A stretch of 64,000 bases of DNA from Adenanthera pavonina (GCA_026686845.1 JAIVEN010000007.1:37011001-37075000), one strand, 5' to 3'; shown: positions 12,931-27,020, counted from the stretch's first letter. Program-made: numbers and translations. The notes: a model not told the origin generated them from the letters alone.

Positions 12931-15590
12931 GGCCCTAACAATTTTATAGGTAAATCATGGTGATGGATCCTTTTGACAAAAAGAAAAAGGGTCTCAGATC
13001 TCTACATTATTAGCCCAAAAAGAAATCAGTGCCCCATAGCCACTTTATGAGAATTGATAACTGAGACATGATTTGAGACACCCATTAATCAATTTTCTTT
13101 TCTTTGATGAAATGATCAATTGTTTTTCATGTTTATGTGCGCATGAATTCCTCCAACAGCTCAAGTTTTAAAAAAAATTAAATTAAATCCATGAAGGGAG
13201 CAACAGTTGGTAAATAGGGGCAAAATGATAACCGAATTGATTGAGCAAAGTGAATAAAAATATTGACATGGTAACCAATCAACCTCAGCCTGGAATATTC
13301 TTGTCAACAATGCAACAATTAGGATACATTTGGGTGGCAACCAAAAGGGGTGGGTCGGTCACATGATCGCAAATCGGGTTAGCAATAAAAGCACAAAATC
13401 AAGGCAACGTTAACGGCAAAAGAACAGCCCATTAAATCCATCACTTTGGTTTCATTGTTGTCCCAGACCCACATGACATGAAATGAAATGATCATTCTAA
13501 AACATCTTCAAGGGGGACAGGACGGGATGATGTATTCTTTATAACTAATTTGACAGGTAAATTTTTTTTCCTATATAAGATCAATGAAAAATATATGCAA
13601 CTTTTATAAATAAAAGGAAAAAAGATAGTTTAGGACCTTATACAAAAATATTAATAAATAAATAATACTAGCATGAAATTTAGTTAATTTGAATTAAAAA
13701 TTTAATTTATAAAACTACTAAATTTTTAAATTAAATTCTTAAAAAAAATATTTTCAGTTGTGGTTCCAAACGGCCTTTTTCCCAAAGTATCATGTCGCTA
13801 TCGCCACTGAAGTTTGACTTCAGTGATCGAATTAAAAGAGAAAAGGAAAAGAGGACAAAAAAGAAGAAGACAAATGGAAGAGGCTTGTGATTTAGGACAC
13901 GCAGGCAGCTTCTCCATCAAAATGAGGTTCGTAATTTAAGTCCAGAAAATGTGTACTTGTGTGCGTCGTCATCTCAATGTATTCATAATTTGCGAGGTCC
14001 TGATCTTCACGTCCAATACCAATGTCATTTCATGTGTCCAAACATATATTTATTGTTATTAACGAATTTGAATTTTCCCTTTGGGACATTATGAGAGCGT
14101 CACTAATTAATACACAAGTTTATTTATGACCACAAAAATACTCAAATGCCAAATTAACATTGTATCAGTCACTTACTTTCGCTAAATGAAGTGCTTAGCT
14201 GTATTAACGTTATAGATATAAGCCTTCCAAGTGATTTTGCACCTGAAATCGTTATAGCTGATGTGAATTATAATAGAGAGGGAAACAACGCATTCTAAAA
14301 TTATCAAATATTAATTTACAGTGATATGTATAATATGATGATTATTTTTGTATTGCAGGCATATTTGTAAATAACTTGAAATTTATATATATATCTATTA
14401 AATTAAAATGAAGTCCACTATTTACAAACAGTGAAACAATGTGACTTGCTATATGTTTTGCAAGACTGTACAGGATTAATTAAGATGCTATGCATTTAGT
14501 TGACGTGGTTGGGTTTGTGTGGCCTTTTGTGGGTTTTGATTAAAAAAACTAGTGGGTTTGGTTTGCTTCTTGTAAGAAAAACTAATTTTATAAATTATTA
14601 CACTTACAGTCATCAAATTATATAACTATAAATCATAAGTTTCAAAGAATAATAATATCATTAAATAATAATTGACATCAAAATTATCTTTCCACCTCTC
14701 ATATATGAACCCAAAAAAAATCATATTTAAGCTAAAAGAGTTTGAATTCTGATCATTATTTATACCTTATTTCATTTTTATCATCTAAGTCATCTCCGAG
14801 CCTAAAGAGAATATTTTAATAACTGAATTAATATAAACTTCTTTTTCTTAAAATTTATGAAATTTCTTACTAACCTTAAAAAAAATCACTAAAAAATCTC
14901 AAAACATGAAAATATTTATTTGAAGGCCCCAATAATAAAAAATATTGTAGTTAAGTTCCATGTTCTGAAAAATAAGTATAAAAAATTTTATTATTAAGTA
15001 TAAAATTGTGAAATATGACTATAAAATATTAAAGTGTAATTTTATACTTACCATTAAAATTTTTTATACTCATTTTTTATGATTGTATTCTTATTTTTTA
15101 AAATTTTATATTAATTTTAATAATGCGTCTTGTCTTTAATGTAATATTTTGTAATGTTAAAATTTTTTAATAAATATTACTAGTATCATATTTTAATATT
15201 TAATAATAATTTATCCCAAAAAAAAAAGAAAAGGGGTTCAAGTTTGATACCAATTGAGTCGGATGTAATTATTGGAAATATCAAGGCCATATGACAACCT
15301 TCATCTCTGATACAACGACCGTCGCCTTTCCCGCCACGTTATGGCACTCAATCGTAGTCATACTCTTTAAGTCAGGTCATTTTCTTTGAGAGAAAAATTA
15401 AGTATAATGCATTTATTTTGTTAGAATATTAGAATAGAGCTATGCATGCAAGGAAGGTTGCATTGATTTTATATAAAATATTAGATTCAAACGGTTTTCT
15501 CCAATAACGAGCGTCCACGCCTCATTGTCATCTCTCCTGAAATATTTGAACTTTCGGGCCAAAACGGAGAAAGCAAAAACAACTCAGCGA
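12931..15590. other. Intergenic spacer upstream of the myosin gene
   Basis: AT-rich and without supported genes. It holds the small element at 13607-13790 and AT-only stretches at 14580-15220. A less AT-rich patch at about 15290-15360 may belong to the myosin promoter. Confidence 0.55.
13607..13790. mobile_element. Small inverted-repeat element, second GGAAAAAG copy
   Basis: The left end is ggaaaaaagatagtttagga; the right end on the opposite strand is gggaaaaaggccgtttggaa. Same family as 9150-9335 with a diverged AT-rich interior. Limits are approximate. Confidence 0.5.
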
Positions 15591-15599
15591 CGATGAACG

Positions 15600-16157
15600 A
15601 AAATTTTTTCCTTGTATTCAAGTTTGTGTTTTGAACACCAGAGGAAAACCAGAATCGTTTGTCTTTGTTGTCTAACAGAAAAGAAAACAAATACTGCAAC
15701 AGCAATTTTCCTAAATTGTTCGTCTTTTTCATCTTCTTCCTCCTTTTTTGCTCTGACTCTGAGAGGAGGTTTGTTTTCTTACAGAAACCTCCATCTCCCT
15801 TACTCTTCCACCTCGTAACTTTCACTACTCAAAACCCGTGCATCTCCTCGATTTGGGAAATGGGACTTCGGAGATTGTTTTGATTCGAGGAGATAAACCA
15901 ATTCATAGTATTCGTTCTCACCCTTAGTGCTTATTGTTTTTATTATTTCTATGATATGTTCGGAATTCCAAGTTAAATAAGGGAAACTAGCATTTTGATG
16001 TTAAATCTCAAAAGAGGTTTCTTCAATTTTGATGTTATTGGCAACGTACTGGCGGAATTCGAAGAGGGAGAGAAGAATATTGAGTTGGGTATGAGAGTTT
16101 GAGACCGAAAATTTGGTAATATCTGTGTGTCAATTTCTTGGGTTTTGGGAACCAACA
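15600..16157 (+). promoter_or_regulatory. Probable 5' leader of the myosin VIII gene
   Basis: A CT-rich stretch (about 15700-15850) in an otherwise AT-rich area precedes the coding exon and looks like transcribed leader. Short upstream frames start at 15612, 15659 and 16113. The last runs in frame through the real start, so MMLPS at 16158 is chosen by similarity to class VIII myosins. The transcription start and any leader intron cannot be placed by eye. Confidence 0.45.
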
Positions 16158-19100
16158 ATGATGTTACCATCTACGCCTTCGGCTCTAGCGAGGAGCTCGC
16201 TAGAAGAAATGCTTGAATCAATCCGGCGGAGAGGAGAAGAAGAAAAGCCGAAGGACTTGCCGCCGGCATTGCCAGTTCGTCCGACCTCCAGAGCTCGGCT
16301 TCCCTCAGCGAGACGGTCGTTGCCCAGTAAATTTAGGATTGAAGGTGATCAGGATGCAACAACAAGCTCAAAGAATAATTCAAATGCAAATGTAAAAGAA
16401 GAGACCAAGAACAAAGATGGGGATACGGGACATAAGAGAAAAGGAAGTTTTGCGAGCAAGAAGATGAAGCAAGACCTGGAATCGCCGTATATCGTGAAAT
16501 CGGAAGAGAATATGAGCCAACGATCATCAGAGGACCCTGTTTCTGCATCTACTGCTTCCATAGCAAAATCGGGGAAGATTCAGGAATTGGATTGTGGTGA
16601 CAACGTTGCTTATTACATGAAAAAGGTAACTTGGGACTGCAAAGATGTTGTAATAGTTATTATTTATGTACTTCTCGTTCAAACTTTGATGCATGACGAT
16701 GCAATAACTCGGTTCATGAATGAAATCTTAACAGTTATTGGTGCTTGGTTCCCTTGTATACTTGCTCCATGTTTCTTTTCTGCTTTTGTTTTTTAACCTA
16801 GAGCGTCCCCATCTTGTGTGGGTAGCCAAGCAGTAAGTGCTTATGCTTACTATAATGGTTGATTGTATAAAAAAAGTTCCTTAAAAAAAAACAGGGTTTC
16901 TTTATAGATGTTCCCTCCGAAGCAAATCGTCTAAGATGTATATTTCCTGCTTTTATCTAGTATTTATTGTTATACATGATCATCATGGTTGTTTTATTCT
17001 CTGTTGATTCTTGGCATAAATAGATAGATAGATAGATAACATTGTCAGTCGTGTGTGCATTTGTTAAGTTTCCTTTCTGCTTCTGGTTGTTTCCCAGCAA
17101 CTTCGTGTTTGGTGTAGGCCGCCAAGTGGAAAGTGGGGACTAGGGCAGATACAATCAACTTCAGGAGAGGAAGCTTTTGTTTCGCTCTCAAATGGAGATG
17201 TAAGCTTCTAAGCTTTTCATGTTTTTGAAAGATAATATTAATACAATCTTGATTACGCAAGGTGATGTATTGTTTGCGCCTTTAGATTATAAAGGTGGCA
17301 AGATCAGAGCTTTTACCAGCTAATCCAGATATTCTCGAGGGTGTGGATGATCTTATACAGCTTAGTTATTTGAATGAGCCCTCAGTTCTTCATAATCTCC
17401 AGTTTAGATATTCTCAGGACATGATTTATGTACGTGTCTACTCTGGCTTCTTCTTCTACTTCTTTTATCACCCATCTGCTATCCTGTGCCACTTGTGCCT
17501 TCTGTATGCAGAATAAAGCAGGACCCGTTTTAATTGCACTCAACCCCTTCAAAGGGCTCCAGATATATGGAAATGATTATATCTCAGCTTCTAGGCAGAA
17601 GACTGTGGATAGTCCTCACGTTTATGCTATGGCAGATGTGGCTTTTAACGAGATGATGAGAGGTGATTAAAATTATCCCTTTCCCTTGCCATTGTTCCTC
17701 CTCTGAGATGTGCATGCTATGAATGTATGATATGTTTCTAAAGGTTTTCTGTTTGCTTTTTGTACTTCGCAGATGAAGTAAACCAATCCATTATTATCAG
17801 GTCAGACATTTCTCAGTTTCTGTTTTGTTCAGGAATCTAAAGATATTTTCCTGAAGTCAGGAGCATTTAACTGTCATAGTAGAGATAAAATATGAAGCCA
17901 TGTTTAATTGCAAATATTGATTGCTATACTTTTGTTTATAGTGGTGAGAGTGGATCTGGGAAGACAGAGACGGCAAAGTTTGCAATGCAATACTTAGCAG
18001 CTCTAGGTGGTGGCAGTTGCGGGATAGAAAATGAAGTCCTTCAGACAAATTGTATACTAGAAGCTTTTGGGAATGCGAAATCATCTAGGAATGACAACTC
18101 TAGCAGATTTGTGAGTTTGTGTTTCTTTTCATTATAATTGAACTTTCTGGTGCATTTGGTCTAAATATTTCAATACCTTGTAAGGTTTTCTATCAAGTAT
18201 GTCCATAAATGTTCGTAATTTTAATTTTCTGAAGGCTATGCAGTACATTGTGGTTGAGGTTTTCTTTTTTTCTTTTTGGTCAACCATTATGGATGAGGTT
18301 TAAGGGTTGAGCAATTGGTTGAAATTCCTTTTTTTTTCTCTCGAGTGCAGGGGAAGTTAATTGAAATTCATTTCAGCATGTTGGGGAAGCTATGTGGGGC
18401 CAAAATTCAAACCTGTAAGCCTGTTCAAGTTAAATATTTTAAATGCATTTGCGCTATTCTACTAAATCTTATTTTTATTGTGATTACTAACTTGACATAC
18501 TCTTATGTCTTTTTGTTTGTCATCTGCTGAATCCCATACGCTTGAATAGTTCTGTTAGAAAAGGTAATGAATGATGCCCTATTTGAATTTGAATGTTAAA
18601 CTGTAATGTTTGCCCTTAGTCACTTCTGAAATAATATTGTCACTTTGAGCAGTCAAGAGTTGTTCAATTGGCCAGTGGTGAGAGGTCGTATCATATCTTT
18701 TATCAACTTTGTGCTGGTTCTTCACCTGATCTTAAAGGTGATATATTTGTAAGCAATCTATTAGCTTGTGTAGATATTTATGCCTTAATTTATAATCATA
18801 ATTCAGTCGAATGATTTGTTTTCCGTTTCACATCTTATGGGTTATGTGGAATGTGCCGAAATGGGAAGAACCCTCATGTTAATTGTAAGAGTCAAGTGGC
18901 CCAAGCTCACAATAATGTCCTATATTCTTTTGTTTTTTACTGATAGAACTTCAGTGTTTTCATCATCAGGAAGTTCTCAGCTCGAGGAGTCTTGTTTTCT
19001 TGTCCTACTTCACCACATATAAACGTGACTTGCTACTAGATATTTTCCGTTTTAGATATGACAGGTTTATGCTATAAAAAATTGTTGAAAATTAGTCATA

Positions 19101-22100
19101 GAACTTCTGGCTTATGAGTTTGGTCCTTCCTGCATCATCCGTAAAGACTTCTGCATCATTGATTATCTAAATAAATTTTTAGTTGCTTTTATATATGAAT
19201 TCTTCAACTACAATTTTTGCATGTGAGTTAGAAATAACCTTTGCTGTATTACTTTTTATTAGTTTAAATAAAGTTATAAATTTGCTTATAACCAGATTTA
19301 TCTTTTTCCTGTGCAGAGAGACTGAATCTTAAAGCTGCAAGTGAATATAAATATCTCAATCAGAGTGACTGCATGACAATTGATGGTGTTAATGATGCCA
19401 AAAAATTTCATAAGCTAATGGTATAAACTATAGCACTTGACAATTCATTTAGTTAACATTACCCTGTTTAATTTGTTTATGGCCTCTTATGAAACTAACA
19501 TCTCTTCTTGTCATTCTCCCCACTTTTTCTCAAACACTTTTTTTCCCAGAAAGCACTGGATGATGTTCGAATTTGCAAAGAGGATCAAGAGCTAGTCTTT
19601 AAGATGATTGCTGCAATACTTTGGCTGGGAAATATATCATTCCAAGTAACAGACAATGAAAATCACATTGAGGTTGTAGAAGATGAAGGTAAGATTCATA
19701 GTCTTGGTATCATGCTTACTGATGGGCTTTTTACACCTTATGCTCTTTTACCTTGCTATGTCAGTGGCACTGAATAGTTAAAGCTAGCTAGAACACTCTT
19801 TGATCCTTTGCAGTGTATATACTATACAGATTCGATCATATTTAGTTTTGTATTTTGTAAGAGAGAACTTTTGAATTGGTTCATATTTCACATTGACCGT
19901 GACAAATATATGACATATGAGGATATAAGTAAATTCCCAATTACAACATAAAAATCATTTGAGTTTATATATTTGTTTTGGCAGCTGTTACCGGTGCTGC
20001 CTTGCTGATGGGTTGCAGTTCCCAAGATTTAATGGTAACTTTATCTACTCGAAAAATACAAGCTGGCAAAGATACTATTGCCAAAAAGTTGACATCGTGG
20101 CAGGTCAGTATATTACTCATTCGTTTCAATAAATCTAGTTTCTGCAGCTCCTAAATGCACTAAATTCAATGAGTTTTTTTTTTTCTTATTGTGTAGGCAA
20201 CTGACACAAGAGATGGATTAGCAAAGTTCATATATGCAAGCTTGTTTGACTGGCTCATAGAACAAATTAACAAGTCACTTGCCGTGGGCAAACGATGTAC
20301 AGGGAGATCCATAAGTATCCTTGATATTTATGGGTTTGAATCATTCCATGTATGTAACTTGTATTAATGTGTTACTGTTTACTGATGCTTCGAAGAATGT
20401 TTGCATATATTCTAAATTCTAATGGTTTTACATTTCAGAAAAATAGCTTTGAACAGTTTTGTATAAATTATGCCAATGAGAGGCTTCAACAACATTTCAA
20501 CCGGCATCTGTTTAAACTTGAGCAGGACGTGAGTAGCCATGTTAATACTTGAGATTGCTGGGTATTCTGATTCTGAGCACATTTTTTTGAAAGCTTAAAT
20601 ACATTACTTGTGCATTATAAAATATTAATACTTGTGTTTTCTTTTGAAAACAGCATATTTGGTTAAGACTTTCATGAATTGTAGCTCACAATGACCACTT
20701 CAATCAAAGGCTTAAGCTATTGATCAAAGGGTCTTAAACAAATTGTAGGATAATCTCAAAACAACCCTCATATGAAAGTCCTTTAGACTTGAAGTGTGGA
20801 CAAAGCTTGCCACCTACTTTGTGTTGCAACATCATTTAATTATGAAGAATGGAGGTAGCAAGGAAGGAATGATTAGGGTGGAAGAGTAAAGTGGTGACCT
20901 TTCTTACCACTCTACTCTAGACTAGCCTATAGTTCCTATCCAGGCACTAAATTTTTTAGTGCTGAATAACTTAAACTCTGGAGTAAATGTCTTCATTGGT
21001 ATACACAAATTGGTTGTGACATTGATGTAAGATCTTTTTGAATCCTAAGAGGTGGTGTCTAGATTAGGTTTGCCTCATAATTTGCTGTATTTATTGATTG
21101 AAAGTTAATCAACTTTATATTTTCACACAAACCTTTTATTTACACTTTCCAATTTCTATATTTGCTCTCAAAACTTTATATGACAAATTTCAGCTGTGAT
21201 AATCAAAATTATATCACCTGTACAGTTATAAATTACTTTCAAGTTCTCTTATCTTCTATGAAGTAGCTGTTTGAGGAACAAGTAACATGCTAAGCATGTG
21301 GTTTGGCGTGTTCTTGAGTAGTATTGGTTCATGCATAACAGCAATATTGCAATTTATGTTTATGTTTCAGGACTATGAATTGGATGGCATTGATTGGACT
21401 AAAGTAGATTTTGAGGACAATCAAGAGTGCTTGGATCTTTTTGAGAAGGTACTGCTACAGTTCAATCTTTCTAGAATATTTAATAATCCAATTCTCCACT
21501 TTTTCTAAAAGACAGCTGCTATGATTTTGGGTGCTTTCAATTCCATGCATTACCCTATTAACAAATTGGATCATATCCCCAAAAATATTTCATGCGTTCA
21601 GGTCCTAGTGTTGGGCTGTAATTTACTGTATTCTCATTGTGATCAGTAGTTATTAGTAATCTGTTGTGTACTGTGCAGAAGCCTCTGGGGCTGATCTCTC
21701 TGTTGGACGAGGAATCAAATTTTCCCAAGGCCACTGATCTAACATTTGCCAACAAACTCAGACAGCACCTGAATGCTAATCCTTGCTTTAAAGGGGAAAG
21801 AGGCAGAGCTTTTCGTGTTCGCCATTATGCTGGGGAGGTTAGTTACTGCTCAGTTTTTACGATATTTGTATGTTGCTGCAAAATCTACTAGAGTTGTAAT
21901 TCTTACAGTTGTATAGGTTAGTCAATTTACCCGTTTTGGCTTTGCCATTCTTTCCAAGTAAATTAGAAAATTTCAATTAGAGGACTGCAATATCACGCAT
22001 CTGAGTAAACCTGCTTGATATTAATATTATTAAAATGGTATTTAAAACAAAAGAGCTCACTAGTCATAACCATTCATTACATATAGATATTATGTTTGTC

Positions 22101-25100
22101 ATATATGATATGGAATCTAATCCTATGTAGCACATGTTTTGCTAAGGACTTAGTTATTCCTGAACGTGGTCATTTTGGTTTGCTTCAAAACACGTTGATG
22201 CCTACTATCTTTCTTCCTACGTACAACTTGATGATTTTACAGATGCAGTTTCTCTCTTTATTTACCTGCAATTTCATTGTATATAACTAAAATTTGGGCC
22301 CTTTTAATAACACTTTTATTTTGACACAAATATCATTCAGATGTTGAACATTTTGATGCATCTGGGAAAAGTTTACTAGTCGGAACTACTAATGGCGCTG
22401 AGAAAACTTTGCTTTCTAATTTTTTTTTTTTTGGTTCTTTTGGTATAAATAGAATGTGGACCGTGGAAATCAATGTTATATTTATGTTAATGAATTTACT
22501 GATGTGTGCACCTCATTTAGGTTTTGTATGACACAAATGGATTTCTAGAAAAGAACAGAGATCCGCTGCCTCCAGATACCAATCAACTCCTGTCATCATT
22601 TGATTGTCAATTGCTGCAGTCTTTCTCCAAAATGCTTGATCATTCTAAGAATCAGTCAAATTCCTCTCACATAGGTGCTCTAGGTTCACAAAAGCAGAGT
22701 GTTGGCACAAAGTTCAAGGTATTATTGTAGCATTCCTTAAGCTGTTTTTACATAGTAACATTTGAAATGAAATTATTATGTTATCATGTGTTACAGAAGT
22801 TAATTATTTAATGAAGTGTGAGTTCAAAATAAAAAGTGAAGTCTATCCAGCACTTCATTTTAAAACATTTATGATGGGGGATTTTAGGAGTACTAAATAG
22901 TAACATGTCTTTAACTTTTAGTAAATAAAATAACGTTCTCTCTCTTTCTCTCCCTAGGGTCAATTATTCAAGTTGATGCATCAGTTGGAGAGCACCACAC
23001 CTCACTTTATTCGCTGCATAAAGCCAAATACTAAGCACTTGGCTGGAATATATGATGAGGATCTTGTCTTACAACAGCTCAGGTGTTGTGGAGTTTTGGA
23101 GGTTGTTAGAATTTCGAGGGCTGGATATCCTACTCGAATGATGCATCAAGAGTTTGCCAGAAGGTAGCGATAAACCTCCTTTAGTTTTTAGATGATCTTG
23201 AATGACAGGTGGACTTATGTTCCTGTATGTATGTAGGTATGGGTTTTTGCTTTCTGAAGCCAGTGTATCTCAGGATCCATTAAGCATCTCAGTTTCTATC
23301 TTACAACAATTTAATATCCCACCTGAAATGTACCAAGTTGGCTACACAAAACTGTATCTTCGAACAGGGCAGGTACGTCCAAGTATTATGTGTGCTGCTG
23401 GAAGACCTAGTTTCTTCTTTCTCTGTTAAGTTTTTCCCGAATTATGGAGATTAGATATAAAGACCTGCTCATATTTTAGTGTTGAGGACTTCTTTCATGC
23501 TTTCACATCTCGAAATTGTATTTGAGTTCAAGAGATGAACATGTAGACTTTTTATCGAATTGAAAGCCAAAGAGGCCGGTGTTGGAGTTGTAGGCTCTAT
23601 CACAGGAGCCATAGTACCAGGAGCTGGTCATTATGGTTGATTTGACATTGCAGTTGACATGATGTTTAAAGTCATAAACTATTTGTTTCACTAACCAAGT
23701 GTCTGTCGTGAATGATGAATTTTTTTTGCTTGGCAGAATGTTAAACTGTATGATTAATTTAAAAATGGTTTCATTCATGTATTAGTATCTCTGATTTAAT
23801 TATTCTTGCTTGCTTGTTGGTTTTGTAGATTGGTGCGCTGGAGGATAGGAGAAAACAGGTTATATTGGGAATACTTGGGGTTCAAAAATGGTTACGTGGT
23901 CATCAAGCTCGCCGAAATTTTTATGCGCAAAAGAAAGGAGCAATTGCATTACAATCATGTAATAAAATTCTATCTTTCACTAATAGTCTCATTTTGATCA
24001 AAAGAATCATGCTGATTTTTGGCTTGGTGCATCGTTTTCTTCATATATCTGCTACTTGTTCAAGAAAAACAATTTTCATTACAAGAGAAATGACTTTTAA
24101 CCAAAAAGAAACCTCAATGCAGTTTGGGTTCGTTTCTTTAGAGACCTCTGAATTAGACGTTAGTTTTTCAGCAAAAAACTTTCCATGTGTGAATCAATTG
24201 CTCAAATCATTGTTGCGAGTCATTAATTTATTTTCCTTTTTGTATTTTCCCATAATCTTGCATATACCTTGTAATTGATAATTTGGTCACATTGCAGTTG
24301 TTCGTGGAGAGATTGCAAGAGGGAAATATCAAGCAATATTGAAGTCTTCTGCACATGTTGCTTCTGAAAAGGCAATCACATATTTACAATCTGGTTAGTG
24401 TGGTTGTGTTTAGTGTCAAGTTAACCTCGGAACGGTGGGTTGCATATGGTTTTCTAATTATTCATTTCTTTTTCGTGCAGTAATTCGTGGGTGGTTGGTT
24501 CGAAGGCGTAGTGGTGTCATTCATAAGTTCAAGAAAGATGGTAAAAATGTTAAACGTAAGCAAAAGACACGTTCTAAGATGTCAGAAGTGAAGGTGCTTA
24601 GCTCTGCACTTTTCCATTTTCCAAACATGAACTAAACTCCAGTTTATTTTCTCTATGTAATTCTGTTTCCTTGATTCTCCTATCTGACTAAATTGTGGCA
24701 ACTTCTATAAACAAATTTGAAGCCATACGAGTTTCAGTTTATTTCCTACCTGATCTTCAAACCCACAAGTGACAAGTGCAAGTGTTTGGTATGCAAAATT
24801 CCTAGATTCCCTGTATTGTTCTAGTCAACTGCATGGTTACAACTAATATCCTTTTGTCTTCATTTTTGTGGCCAATATACTGGCCATTGAAGTCATTTTG
24901 CAGCTGAAATGTTATTAAGTTCTTAGTCAATGAAGCTGTGGTTCAAAATTGTCTCCTTTTTAAGCCTATTTCACTTTCTTGTACAAAATCAAAGGAATTC
25001 GTGTAATCATATCTTCCTCATTGGCTTTTTAAATGAATATTGTTTATGGATATAGTATATCCTGTCCGTTAATTTACAAAAATCTGTGGACCACTCAAGA

Positions 25101-26234
25101 TGATAAAAGGTCTTCTTATTGGTTTAGCAGGATTTGTCCAAAGAGCAGGTTCAGAATCTGCCTTCAGCTTTAGCAGAACTCCAGAACCGGGTTGTAAAAG
25201 CTGAAGCAACTCTGAAGCAAAAGGAAGAAGAAAATGCTGTATTGAGAGAAGAACTAAAACAATTTGAGACAAGGTGGATTGAGTATGAGATGAAGATGAA
25301 ATCAATGGAACAGATGTGGCAAACACAGATGGCATCTTTGCAAGTAAGTCTAGACTTAACAATTTATACAAGTCTTCAATTTTTTAAATACTCGTTTATG
25401 TTACTGTGGTCTAAATGGATGCAGTGATATGATCAAACCAGATTTTTAATTTGTTCATATTGCCGTGAAACCTTTACTTGTGACTACGATTCCCCTTCAA
25501 CGCTCCCCTCCATCACCAAATAAAACTGCAATTTCGTCTCTGTCTTCTTAAAGAAGGCTATGCACTGGAACTATTACACTGAATTGTTTTTTTTTTTTTG
25601 ACATGGTTTAATTTGTCATTAGTTATATAAGAAAGAGCTGATACTGAGAAGAAGTTTCTGCTTCTTAATTTTGTTTTTTACCTGCTAACAATTCAGGTGC
25701 CAAGGTGTTTTATATCTCAGTTAAATGATACATATTTCAATTGCAATTTGAATGCAGAAGAGTCTTTCTACTGCTAGAAGGAGTCTTACTGCTGAGAATT
25801 CCACTGATCAACCTGGAAGATATGATGCTATGTCACCTTGGTACTGTGACTCTGAAGATGCTACTTCCATGGAATCTCGAACACCCAGTGGCAGCACACC
25901 CATCAAGTTTCCTGGCACTCATATGGAGAATAGAGCAGGGGGAGAGGCTAATGGGACTTGCCATGCAGTCAGCAATCTCATGAAAGAATTTGAGCAGCGG
26001 AGGCAGACTTTTGATGATAATGCCAAATCTCTGCTTGCAGTTAGATCAGGGCACTCTGCTCACATGAATCCCAATGAAGAACTTCGGAAGCTTAAACATA
26101 GGTTCAAAGTTTGGAAGAAAGAATACAAGGGTAGATTACGGGAGACGAAAGCTACGCTTTGTAAGACAAGGAGTCCAGAAGCGGAAATTAGTTGTCAAAA
26201 GTGGTGGGGGAAGATAAGCTCAAGAGGACTATAG
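16158..26234 (+). CDS. ATM2: Class VIII myosin heavy chain (ATM2-like)
   Basis: Actin-based motor of the plant class VIII family, which acts at plasmodesmata, the cell plate and endosomes. 24 exons join to 1211 residues: 16158-16625, 17098-17199, 17286-17429, 17512-17662, 17773-17800, 17942-18110, 18351-18414, 18550-18563, 18653-18737, 19317-19420, 19550-19688, 19985-20103, 20197-20349, 20439-20528, 21371-21448, 21679-21837, 22521-22718, 22958-23163, 23237-23372, 23829-23958, 24298-24393, 24481-24593, 25131-25343, 25758-26234. All junctions are GT-AG and in frame. Seen: the N-terminal SSLEEMLESIRRRGEE and RARLPSARRSLPSKF blocks typical of class VIII; P-loop GESGSGKT at 299-306; switch I NDNSSRF at 348-354; switch II DIYGFE at 572-577; three IQ-type motifs at about 886-960; a coiled coil at about 983-1053; and a basic tail ending KWWGKISSRGL. 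All key motor residues are present, so it appears functional. Exon 8 is only 14 bases. Confidence 0.95.
17022..17038 (+). repeat. TAGA tetranucleotide microsatellite in myosin intron 1
   Basis: Four copies of taga/gata ending about 60 bases before the intron 1 acceptor at 17097. Confidence 0.7.
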
Positions 26235-26947
26235 CATACATGTTGGTACATTCTCTTTGCTGAAGGCAATAATGGCAAAACGAATGGTTTCATCACGGCC
26301 TATCTTCTCCGTTTGAGTAGCTTTTTCTTCCTTATATTATGATTCCATAGGACGAGTTGGTGAAGGGAAAGAAATTGTAAATCTATTGGTGTTCTATTTA
26401 GATGGTGAAGATATTATAGGTTATGCACGGTCGTAGGCTTATAGGATTGCATAGTGTATCGAATAGGTAGTTTACTTGTGTATATGCTGTTGTCAATGAT
26501 GTTATGTGAGTCACAGTCCCCAAGATAGGAATCATTGATATCTTCATATGGTAAAAGAATTCATATTTTTAGATTGTGTATGTTCTGTTAGTGGCTATAG
26601 TTCTTGGCATTTGAAGTTCAATTAGCAGAGTCTCATTAGATTGCAGATGAGATTTGGTCTTTAAGTAACTATTGAAGTCGCTACTTTTAGTAGTAGTTTG
26701 ACACCATTCCTTCAATCTAATTACTATATCACTGACTAGATTAATTTTAGTTGAAGAAATATTTTGCATAAACTTCATTCATTGTATATTCAAAGAGTGA
26801 ATAAACTAAAAATACATCAAAATGGTTGAGGTAGAGGGTTGAGAATATACAGTAGTGAGCTACAAAGGAATCACCCAAGAGCTCTGTTTTTTGACGAAAG
26901 GGATTGAAAATTTGAGCGTCAGCCCCATCACGATTCACAAAATAAAA
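26235..26947. other. Myosin 3' UTR and short spacer
   Basis: Roughly the first 300 bases after the stop are probably 3' UTR. The remainder, up to the tRNA gene, shows no feature I can support. The small frames on both strands here are not convincing. Confidence 0.5.
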
Positions 26948-26972
26948 TGCGGTGAGCGTGGATCGAACACGC

Positions 26973-27015
<43 letters not shown>

Positions 27016-27020
27016 CCCGC
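26948..27020 (-). tRNA. tRNA-Phe (GAA)
   Basis: Read on the minus strand, this 73-base gene starts GCGGGGATAGCTCAGTTGGG (acceptor, box A, D-arm). It has a GAA anticodon inside ACTGAAGA, a box B GTTCGATCC, and ends CTCACCGC plus discriminator A. It matches the known plant cytosolic tRNA-Phe, including the unusual internal mismatch in the acceptor stem. A run of T on the minus strand just downstream fits a Pol III terminator, and CAA lies immediately upstream, as is common in plant tRNA genes. No intron. It lies antisense to and just beyond the myosin 3' UTR. Confidence 0.95.
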
